From JANQTF01 sp036835375 (lineage in GTDB: Bacteria > Bacteroidota > Bacteroidia > J057): 7,824 nucleotides of DNA. Every line of letters begins with the position of its first letter. Within the stretch, counting starts at the first letter, position 1. Shown piece by piece: positions 1-4,768 of this stretch. The notes under the pieces were generated by a model. It was given only the letters and a program-made list of their open reading frames with translations, did not search any database and was not told the DNA's origin. The stretch spans positions 1 to 7,824 of the forward strand of contig DAITMB010000178.1 in assembly GCA_036835375.1 (NCBI GenBank), written 5' to 3'. Both the position numbers and the translations under genes were made by a program.

Positions 1-1
1 G

Positions 2-217
2 AGCGTGTATCCTAATCCCGTGCGCGACCTGCTCTATCTCGATCTGCCTGGCAATGGGTGGCGCGGTGAATTGCTCGACGCGCAGGGCCGGCGCTTGCAG
101 CAACACGCGCATTTGTCCCAAACTCTGGACTTCTCCGCCCTGCCCGCGGGCATCTACCTGCTCAGGCTTGAGGGACCCGAGGGACAGCGCTGGAGCACCC
201 CGCTGCGAAAAGAATAG
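2..217 (+). CDS. 3' end of a T9SS-secreted protein (type A C-terminal sorting domain), 5' truncated
   Basis: Only the last 71 residues are in the window; the reading frame is open to the left edge, so the true start lies outside. The fragment is a nearly complete T9SS type A sorting domain: a VYPNPV motif at its first residues, a central LLDAQGRRL strand, then the typical LPAGIYLLRL segment and a short basic tail ending in KE. In this family the domain directs a protein with a signal peptide across the outer membrane, where it is cleaved and the protein is surface-anchored or released. The catalytic or structural body cannot be inferred. The valine near position 5 is encoded by GTG and should not be taken as a start. 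A rho-independent terminator follows 31 nt after the stop. The domain call is strong; the identity of the whole protein is unknown. Confidence 0.9.
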   Translation, partial: SVYPNPVRDLLYLDLPGNGWRGELLDAQGRRLQQHAHLSQTLDFSALPAGIYLLRLEGPEGQRWSTPLRKE

Positions 218-227
218 AACATGATCC

Positions 228-335
228 TCACGTAAAAATCAGGGTTACAGCCCCGGCCACTTGGGTCGGGGCTTTTTCATGTAGAAACTTAGCAGTGATC
301 GGACAACTTGAAATTCTCCAATAACTGCCCAAATC
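228..335 (+). repeat. 108-nt direct repeat, copy 1
   Basis: This stretch matches 4562-4669 without gaps in the same orientation. I count 96 of 108 identical positions by eye, including a perfectly identical 60-nt core (249-308 against 4583-4642). It contains a rho-independent terminator and then the motif CAGTGATCGGACAACT. It begins 10 nt after the stop of the T9SS gene and ends just before the stop codon of the convergent ATPase gene, so it fills the whole intergenic space. Confidence 0.92.
249..277 (+). terminator. Rho-independent terminator after the T9SS cargo gene
   Basis: AGCCCCG (249-255) pairs with CGGGGCT (267-273). The stem extends inward by GCC with GGT (one G-U pair), leaving a five-base ACTTG loop. 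A T5 run (273-277) follows on the plus strand only, so the structure should stop transcription of the T9SS gene rather than that of the converging ATPase gene. Confidence 0.88.
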
Positions 336-336
336 T

Positions 337-1497
337 TCACCCCAGCACCTTTCCCAGCTCCAGATAGCTCAGCACAGTTACCCGCTCGGTCAGCGGGTAA
401 CTGCTTTCGACCGGGCAGATCAGATAGCCCTGCGCCAGTCCCAGGTCTTGCATGACCTCGTAGAAGCCCCGGCTGGGTTTGGGGGTCGTGGAAAACTTGA
501 TTTCAGCCAAGGCTTTCGGGATGCCGCCCTGCGCTACGATCAGATCAGCCTCGGCACCGTCCTGGGTGCGGTAGAAATGCAGCTCTGTGCGGGGGACTTG
601 CAGGCTGCGGATCTGCTGAAACATATAGGCCTCCCAAGAGCTGCCCAAGGACGGATGCCCCAGCAACTGCCCGTAGTCCTGGATGCTGAGCAGCGAATGC
701 AGCAAGCCCGTATCGCGAAGAAACACTTTGGGAGACTTGACGAGGCGTTTTTTGGTGTTCCAGGCGTAGGGCGCGACGCGGGTGATGAGGAAGGCTGATT
801 CCAGAAAATCCATGTACCGCCGCACCGTCGGGCCGGTGATGCCCAGCGACCGGGAGAGGCTTTCCTGGTTGAGAAGCTGGCCGTTCAGGTGGGCGAGCAT
901 GGTCCAGAGGCGGCGCACCAGCATCGGGTCGGCCTTGAGGCCTAGTAGCGGGAGGTCGCGCTCCAAGTAGGTCTGGATGAAGTTTTCGCGCCAGTCGAGG
1001 CTGTCGGCTTCGCTTGAGGCCAGCACCGACTCCGGGAAGCCGCCCCGCAGCCATAATTGTGAGAAGGGGAGGTCGGGCAGCTCACTGGCCGATAACGGCA
1101 CCAGCTCCAAATAGGCGACCCTGCCTGCCAGGGACTCCGACGAATCGCGGATGATGTCGGGCGAGGCGGAGCCCAGCAGGATGAAACGCCCGGGCTGCCG
1201 GAAGCGATCAATCACTGCCCGCAGCACCGGAAACAGCTCCGGCATCCGCTGTATCTCATCGATGATGACCACCTGCTCCTGCATGTGCTCAAAGAACAGC
1301 GCCGGATTCGACAGCTTGTTCTGGTCTTCCGGGTATTCCAGGTCCAGATAGACGGTAGGTTTCCCGAGGCGTGCCTGGATCGCCTTCACCAGCGAGGTTT
1401 TACCTACTTGCCGGGGTCCGGTGATGACCACCGCCGGGTAGCGGGCTGCCGATTCCAGCAGCTTCGTTTCCAGATGTCGGGGGAGATACGCACTCAT
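337..1497 (-). CDS. AAA ATPase with DUF4143 / PD-(D/E)XK-like C-terminus
   Basis: The protein has 386 aa, the usual length for this family of orphan prokaryotic ATPases. It shows a Walker A motif GPRQVGKT at residues 27-34, Walker B VVIIDE at 76-81, a sensor-like LLGSAS at 107-112 and the family hallmark RGGFPE at 151-156. A winged-helix-like segment lies around 190-235. The C-terminal DUF4143 region carries WE (288-289), EAD (316-318) and EIK (332-334), the arrangement of a PD-(D/E)XK nuclease-like fold. The biological role of the family is unsettled. Such genes are often multicopy, sporadically distributed and found in accessory DNA. The start at 1497 is chosen because the family opens with an RxLE-type helix shortly before the Walker strand, and because no residues are missing. 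The start codon lies within the right side of a long palindrome (1496-1540), which suggests local control. The stop sits against repeat copy 1. All key motifs look intact. Confidence 0.93.
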   Translation of the reverse strand: MSAYLPRHLETKLLESAARYPAVVITGPRQVGKTSLVKAIQARLGKPTVYLDLEYPEDQNKLSNPALFFEHMQEQVVIIDEIQRMPELFPVLRAVIDRFRQPGRFILLGSASPDIIRDSSESLAGRVAYLELVPLSASELPDLPFSQLWLRGGFPESVLASSEADSLDWRENFIQTYLERDLPLLGLKADPMLVRRLWTMLAHLNGQLLNQESLSRSLGITGPTVRRYMDFLESAFLITRVAPYAWNTKKRLVKSPKVFLRDTGLLHSLLSIQDYGQLLGHPSLGSSWEAYMFQQIRSLQVPRTELHFYRTQDGAEADLIVAQGGIPKALAEIKFSTTPKPSRGFYEVMQDLGLAQGYLICPVESSYPLTERVTVLSYLELGKVLG

Positions 1498-1540
1498 AAC
1501 CCTGTAAATTTAAAAATTACTTTTGGATTTACAGGGTTAT
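1496..1540. promoter_or_regulatory. 14-bp inverted repeat overlapping the ATPase start codon
   Basis: ATAACCCTGTAAAT (1496-1509) is perfectly mirrored by ATTTACAGGGTTAT (1527-1540) across a 17-nt AT-rich spacer. On the minus strand one arm ends in the ATG of the ATPase. The element could be an operator for autoregulation, a hairpin in the mRNA leader that masks the start codon, or a target-site feature of the gene's mobility. The palindrome is read directly from the sequence; its function is inferred. Confidence 0.75.
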
Positions 1541-1577
1541 TCTGAGCACATGATCGACAATTGCGCCATCAGGGCAG

Positions 1578-1787
1578 TTACTGATTCCAGTCTGAGTGTG
1601 CATCACGCACCTGTCGGTTTACCTCCTCCAAGGTATGCCCCCGGCTGTTGCCCTCCGCTTAGGCGGTGTCGCGGGCCAAGACTTCTTCCACCCATGCATT
1701 GGATACCCCGAAGTCGGCGGACTGTAGGGCTTCGTGCGAAATGATACGTACAGCGATCCGACAACTTTTAGGTAAATCAACCACAAT
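1578..1787 (-). pseudogene. Antitoxin-like gene remnant with an internal stop
   Basis: Directly after the lipoprotein stop, one minus-strand frame reads as protein for 42 codons, meets TAA at 1659-1661, then continues in the same frame for 26 codons to TAA at 1578-1580. The two parts join naturally: NAWVEEVLARDTA, the stop, then AEGNSRGHTLEEVNRQVR. A single TTA-to-TAA change (Leu to stop) would explain the break. The pattern W-x-E-E-V-x-x-R, then an EG turn, then T-x-EEV-x-x-x-VR resembles the C-terminal half of RelB-like 'addiction module component' antitoxins, and about 70 residues is the right size. No start codon is visible at the 5' end, where the frame runs out of the lipoprotein stop, so the N-terminus also seems lost. 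No toxin gene follows in the 80 nt before the ATPase. The coding appearance could be chance, and the family match is by eye only. Confidence 0.42.
1751..1767 (+). repeat. Third, isolated copy of the CAGYGATCSGACAACTT motif
   Basis: CAGCGATCCGACAACTT matches 15 of 17 bases of 293-309 in repeat copy 1 and lies in the same orientation as both long copies. It lies near the 3' end of the lipoprotein gene, inside the antitoxin-like remnant. It could be the scar of a further copy of the long repeat or a short dispersed motif. Confidence 0.5.
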
Positions 1788-3443
1788 TCATTGTGCCGTA
1801 TTCGTCTCACGTTCTTCAAAAAACGCGTCGATCACGGAAGGGATGTTGGATAGCACCCGGGGTTCTACCACGATTTCTCCGCTAAGGGCTCCATCCGAGA
1901 AGAGAAGGACCCTGCCTTGAATGAAACCCTGATCCACATAAGACATGAAAGCGCCATTAGGATCGAGATAGAGCCTATCGGTGGTTGGAGACAAATAGTT
2001 TGTCTGCAGCTTTTTTAGGATCGTGGCTTCATCTCGTGCGGCTACGACGCAGTAGATCGGGCGCCGGGAGACAGCATTGTGTTGCTCCCGAAAAAAGTCC
2101 AGCATATAGTCGAGGCATCCTTCACACCCCATCGAAGCGGGGACAAACAAGACGACATAATCTCCCCCTTTCAGGTGGTGAATCTCCTCCAAGTAGGCTG
2201 GCAAACCTCCTGCTATTATGGGATCAGCCTCAGCAACTGCCCGTTGTCGATAGCGATCGATGTCGCTGGTCTCGAAGGTATATTCGAAAATGCTAAAATG
2301 GAGTGAATCCTGTTGTACGTCTGTCTTTCTTGCATTTGACAATATGACGCCTCTAGGGGTGAAGATCGCCTCTAACCCATGACCCACTGGAGCTAGCCCC
2401 TCCCCTAATACCTGGAATGTGCTATCGAACACCAAAATGCCTACTTCTGAATTGCTCCCATTTTGAGCCTCCTCTGCATTCTGAATCGGATACTGGACAG
2501 TTCTCCAATATCTACCAGTTCCGGGATCCTGCTGTATGTCAAAGTATAAGCCATACTTGTCAGCCAATGTGATTGAGCCAGCCAGCATCTGCTTTGGTTG
2601 AGGGGGAACGGAGTCAAAGATCGCCGAAGGGACCCGAACTTCATATCGAGGCTTTCCGGGCTGCTCTACTACCAATCGAGGATGATATTTGGTGGAAAAG
2701 ATACGAGTTCGACCAAAGTGTGAGGCGATAGCAAATTGAAAGTTGATTGGATAATGCATCCCTGGCGTGGAAACAAGGCAAAAAGAATCCTGGGTAAAGC
2801 TCCCTTTTCTGTCATGGATATCCAGATAACCAACAGGATAGATCTTGGACGTTGATGCGCGAGAGTCGCCCAACGGTGATCCATACCTAATGAGTGGGAT
2901 GCTCAGGCCAAATTCACTGTAATCGAAGGAAGTCCCTGCCACTACATACACGGAGTCTCTTCCGATGGCATGATTTACCTTCGTCCACACAGGCGCTTGG
3001 TCTAAGTTATAGGCATTGACGATGTTCCCATGTCGGTTGAGGAGCAGCACGGTGCTGTCGTGCCAGTAGTTGGGCCATCTCGCAGCATTCATCAAGCAAA
3101 AAATGGAGTCGGGACCGTGCACATGGATTTCCCAAATATCGTCTCTCTGATCTCCAAAAGGCCGTATGGGTGTCTTCTGAACCAAAGATCTCGACTTGAG
3201 ATCGTACAGAAAAAGATCCTTCTCCAAAAGGTAATAGACCGATAAAAGCGTCGAGTCGCCAGTAGCGACTTGGGTAGCATACGGAAGCTCCTCATAGCCT
3301 GGTACGAGCGGTAAAGCCAAAGAATCCACTCTTCTAAAGATCACTTCCTTGAACCCAGCATCGGGCTGCTCGCAACTGACACACAAGAAAAATAGCCCTA
3401 CAAGCAGTAGGCACCAACGATAGGAAGATAAGATAAACTCCAT
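1788..3443 (-). CDS. Outer-envelope lipoprotein: beta-propeller (DUF4221-like) plus thioredoxin-like CEGC domain
   Basis: The protein has 551 aa. It opens with a lipoprotein signal: a hydrophobic core (about residues 11-22) and a lipobox ending at Cys24 (CVSC), followed by EQPD. Residues of about 45-400 are a string of short beta-rich segments with turn motifs, consistent with a six-bladed propeller of the DUF4221 type common in Bacteroidota lipoproteins. This assignment is by pattern and is not certain. After about residue 425 comes YVVLFVPASMGCEGC, a beta-strand ending in a CxxC (440-443) at the start of a helix, then a second strand (PIYCVVAA, 462-469) and LYLDPNGAF (491-499), which is how thioredoxin-like folds are built. 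The mature protein should be membrane-anchored and outside the cytoplasm, with a possible thiol-redox or metal-binding site. It shares its strand with the 107-aa gene 104 nt upstream. Base composition is AT-richer than the flanking T9SS genes. Its substrate or partner is unknown. Confidence 0.85.
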   Translation of the reverse strand: MEFILSSYRWCLLLVGLFFLCVSCEQPDAGFKEVIFRRVDSLALPLVPGYEELPYATQVATGDSTLLSVYYLLEKDLFLYDLKSRSLVQKTPIRPFGDQRDDIWEIHVHGPDSIFCLMNAARWPNYWHDSTVLLLNRHGNIVNAYNLDQAPVWTKVNHAIGRDSVYVVAGTSFDYSEFGLSIPLIRYGSPLGDSRASTSKIYPVGYLDIHDRKGSFTQDSFCLVSTPGMHYPINFQFAIASHFGRTRIFSTKYHPRLVVEQPGKPRYEVRVPSAIFDSVPPQPKQMLAGSITLADKYGLYFDIQQDPGTGRYWRTVQYPIQNAEEAQNGSNSEVGILVFDSTFQVLGEGLAPVGHGLEAIFTPRGVILSNARKTDVQQDSLHFSIFEYTFETSDIDRYRQRAVAEADPIIAGGLPAYLEEIHHLKGGDYVVLFVPASMGCEGCLDYMLDFFREQHNAVSRRPIYCVVAARDEATILKKLQTNYLSPTTDRLYLDPNGAFMSYVDQGFIQGRVLLFSDGALSGEIVVEPRVLSNIPSVIDAFFEERETNTAQ

Positions 3444-3480
3444 ACAACTTTAGAATGAATAACTGTTCATCACCAACCCA

Positions 3481-3520
3481 AAAGAAGTAGAATAGGAATC
3501 AATCCCTAAGCTACTTCTTT
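3481..3520 (-). terminator. Hairpin between the 107-aa gene and the lipoprotein gene
   Basis: AAAGAAGTAG (3481-3490) and CTACTTCTTT (3511-3520) form a perfect 10-bp stem. Inside the 20-nt loop, TAGG can pair with CCTA to extend it. In the minus-strand transcript it starts 27 nt past the stop of the 107-aa gene and runs into CTTTTGGG. It is either a weak terminator for that gene or an attenuator that reduces read-through into the lipoprotein gene, whose start is 37 nt further on. The right arm overlaps a TTCTTTTG sequence, close to the Bacteroidota -7 element, which might serve as the lipoprotein's own promoter. Confidence 0.55.
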
Positions 3521-3547
3521 ATGTGAATGACTGCTCGACTTAGAAAT

Positions 3548-3871
3548 TTAGTCGACACATCGAACGATGACAACAGAAGTACCATGAACTGCCCAGTGGC
3601 AACCCTCCCCAGTATCGTAGCATCTTTGTACTTCAACCCTTCTATTACCCACGGTTGCATACACCTTATCATAAAATTGATCACACATTGCTTCCAATGT
3701 TGGATGTTGCCCCCCTCCAATGTCGGAGTTGTAGGCATACACTTCAGCCATAGGCTCCCCTGGCTGATAGTACAAAAACACCTGATAGGCAGCCAACTCA
3801 GCGATTTCTGGGTAGAAAAAAACGTAATTCTCCGGCGCCTCCTCCAGAGATCCATCGGGATTGTCCCACAT
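3548..3871 (-). CDS. Small protein of unknown function, 107 aa
   Basis: I do not recognise this family. The protein has 107 aa, with no signal peptide or membrane segment from this start. It is acidic near its N-terminus (GSLEEAPE), then has aromatic, beta-like stretches (NYVFFYPEIAEL, YQVFLYYQ), a GGGQHP turn around residues 52-57, and a cysteine-bearing C-terminus (CYDTGEGCHW, ending IVRCVD). It is preferred over the longer overlapping frame because that one is strongly basic and of low protein character. The ATG at 3871 is the only good start: an in-frame stop lies 13 codons upstream, and a promoter-like sequence at 3906-3931 would place the transcript start about 30 nt before it. It precedes the propeller lipoprotein on the same strand with a hairpin between them, so a joint role is possible. 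The three C-terminal cysteines might matter for a partner with a CxxC site; this is speculation. Confidence 0.68.
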   Translation of the reverse strand: MWDNPDGSLEEAPENYVFFYPEIAELAAYQVFLYYQPGEPMAEVYAYNSDIGGGQHPTLEAMCDQFYDKVYATVGNRRVEVQRCYDTGEGCHWAVHGTSVVIVRCVD

Positions 3872-3905
3872 GAATAGTACAAAGTAAGTAAAGTGACTTA
3901 CCTGT

Positions 3906-3931
3906 CAAAAGTACCCCCCCCGAAAAAACAA
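3906..3931 (-). promoter_or_regulatory. Bacteroidota-type promoter with a G8 tract in the spacer
   Basis: Read on the minus strand there is a TTG, a 15-nt spacer made of T6, C and G8, then TACTTTTG, a perfect match to the TAnnTTTG -7 consensus of Bacteroidota. The TTG is placed like the -33 element, but the spacer is a little shorter than the 17-23 nt usually described. The predicted transcript start lies roughly 30 nt upstream of the ATG at 3871. The homopolymer is 3914-3921 on the plus strand. Confidence 0.55.
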
Positions 3932-4032
3932 GAAAAAATTTAAACAATTAATTCATTCACAAAATTGCTATGACTTGAAAGTCTTTGATTTCTGATAATG
4001 AGGACGTTAAGATTTTCTCTCTTTTTCTCTTA

Positions 4033-4187
4033 GTAACGCGAGAAAAATAACTTCCCGGATTCGGTTAGGGATTCCGTTCCAGATCAAGGAAAAAAATCCG
4101 AGCCTAGCGAGCTAGGTGAGGGTTTTTTGACGCCGAGATGGGGCGGAAGACCAAGCGAAGACGACCAACTTATTTTTTGAGCGTTAC
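4033..4187. mobile_element. MITE-like element, 155 bp, with TTA target duplications
   Basis: The ends are imperfect inverted repeats. GTAACGC, then three unmatched bases, then AAAAATAA on the left faces TTATTTTT, three unmatched bases and GCGTTAC on the right, about 18 of 22 positions when the neighbouring bases are included. The element is flanked on both sides by TTA (4030-4032 and 4188-4190), as expected for a 3-bp target duplication. It encodes no protein and carries a strong internal hairpin (4091-4128). Short length, inverted ends, target duplication and lack of genes together suggest a non-autonomous element moved by a transposase encoded elsewhere. The TTA could belong to the inverted repeat by chance, so the call is provisional. 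Confidence 0.5.
4091..4128. terminator. Long symmetrical hairpin inside the MITE-like element
   Basis: A6-TCC (4091-4099) pairs with GGG-T6 (4120-4128) with one G-U pair. Inside it, CCTAGC (4103-4108) pairs with GCTAGG (4111-4116). Between the two helices lies GAG opposite TGA, which could form tandem G-A pairs, giving one nearly continuous helix. With A and T runs on opposite sides it could terminate transcription from either direction, protecting genes on each side from the other. No plus-strand gene lies upstream of it. Confidence 0.6.
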
Positions 4188-4561
4188 TTATCTCGGTGTC
4201 GTATTTTGATGTGAAAAAAATTTCACAGAACTATTTGGGAAAGCGCCTATGTACAGGACAAAACATGAAATAAGCGGATGTTAAGGATATTTCCGCCAGG
4301 CTTGCGTGATGATGGCTAATCGAGCAGGAGGAAGCCGGGTTAGGCATTTAACGCTCGTACTCACGGCGGTTTCCTTGCTGATTGTACCCGTTGATGCATC
4401 CCGGCGAGGCTGCAAAGTGCGCTGTTTGTGAAGCATAAGACACTTTTGGGCCACGCAGACAAGTAGGGACATCTTCGGCACATTTCGACAAAAATAGTCT
4501 TCTTGTTGAGCTTTTAAAAAATGAAGGCTCCATGATAGCCTGTAGGATCTGAGAAAGTTCG

Positions 4562-4669
4562 TCACGTAGGAATCAGGGTTATAGCCCCGGCCACTTGGGT
4601 CGGGGCTTTTTCATGTAGAAACTTAGCAGTGATCGGACAACTCAAAGCTGCCCGATAACTGGCCTAATC
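4562..4669 (+). repeat. 108-nt direct repeat, copy 2
   Basis: This is the partner of 228-335 at a constant offset of 4,334 nt without gaps. Differences cluster in the last 27 nt (positions 4643-4669) and at the very start, while the terminator and the motif after it are unchanged. Unlike copy 1, it has no plus-strand gene in front of it; the delta-60 gene starts 99 nt downstream. Confidence 0.92.
4583..4611 (+). terminator. Orphan rho-independent terminator, copy of 249-277
   Basis: The sequence is identical to the terminator behind the T9SS gene: a 7-bp GC-rich stem extended by three pairs, a five-base loop, and T5 at 4607-4611. No plus-strand gene ends nearby, so here it would serve mainly to insulate the delta-60 gene from upstream read-through. 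Confidence 0.8.
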
Positions 4670-4768
4670 AAAAAAATAATCCCCCTTCCCTGTTAACCTC
4701 AAAGCGAATTTCGCCATTGCTGAATAGTGCCGTTGCATGGGTGTGCTGGCGGTCTTAACTGTTGCTAT

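Larger units (their letters stand above)
336..4561. other. Putative accessory block bounded by the 108-nt direct repeats
   Basis: All genes here lie on the minus strand, opposite to the T9SS genes on both sides. The block carries an orphan DUF4143 ATPase, an antitoxin-like remnant, a MITE-like element and AT-richer genes of unclear function, and is bracketed by direct repeats. It has no recombinase or transposase, so the repeats may have arisen by homologous integration of a circle or by duplication. The flanking T9SS genes could have been neighbours before. Insertion is inferred, not shown. Confidence 0.45.
3932..4561. other. Gene-poor AT-rich interval
   Basis: I see no convincing gene in this interval of about 630 nt. 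Open frames on both strands are short, overlap one another and lack recognisable domains. It holds a MITE-like element (4033-4187) and a palindrome at 4211-4226 (GTGAAA, four A, TTTCAC) that could be a protein-binding site. It also contains a perfect TAnnTTTG match on the minus strand (CAAAAATA at 4489-4496) with no good -33 partner and no gene after it. The stretch 4280-4480 is less AT-rich and may be decayed coding DNA, but I could not identify its origin. Confidence 0.6.

Noticed and set aside
448..798. Plus-strand frame of 116 codons inside the ATPase gene
   Set aside because: It is antisense to a complete gene with clear ATPase motifs and has no domain signal of its own. The same holds for the other frames overlapping 337-1497.
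1550..1580. GATCGACAATT followed by GGGCAGTTA, similar to parts of the long repeat
   Set aside because: The second part is inverted relative to the repeat and both matches are short; chance is likely.
3527..3877. Plus-strand frame of 116 codons over the 107-aa gene
   Set aside because: It is a shadow of the minus-strand gene; no promoter, signal or domain was seen.
3511..3882. Minus-strand frame of 123 codons overlapping the 107-aa gene
   Set aside because: Its composition is strongly basic and Ser/Ile/Cys-rich with no protein pattern, and it runs through the intergenic hairpin; the 107-aa frame looks far more like a protein.
4338..4356. GTTAGGC resembling an integron attC core
   Set aside because: No matching GCCTAAC partner at attC distance, no array and no integrase; a single 7-mer is expected by chance.
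4281..4565. Minus-strand frames of 94 and 61 codons
   Set aside because: They overlap in different frames, have no recognisable domain, and the longer one begins inside repeat copy 2. At most this is decayed coding DNA.
4704..4714. GCGAATTTCGC palindrome upstream of the delta-60 gene
   Set aside because: Five-base arms are too short to claim an operator without other sites.
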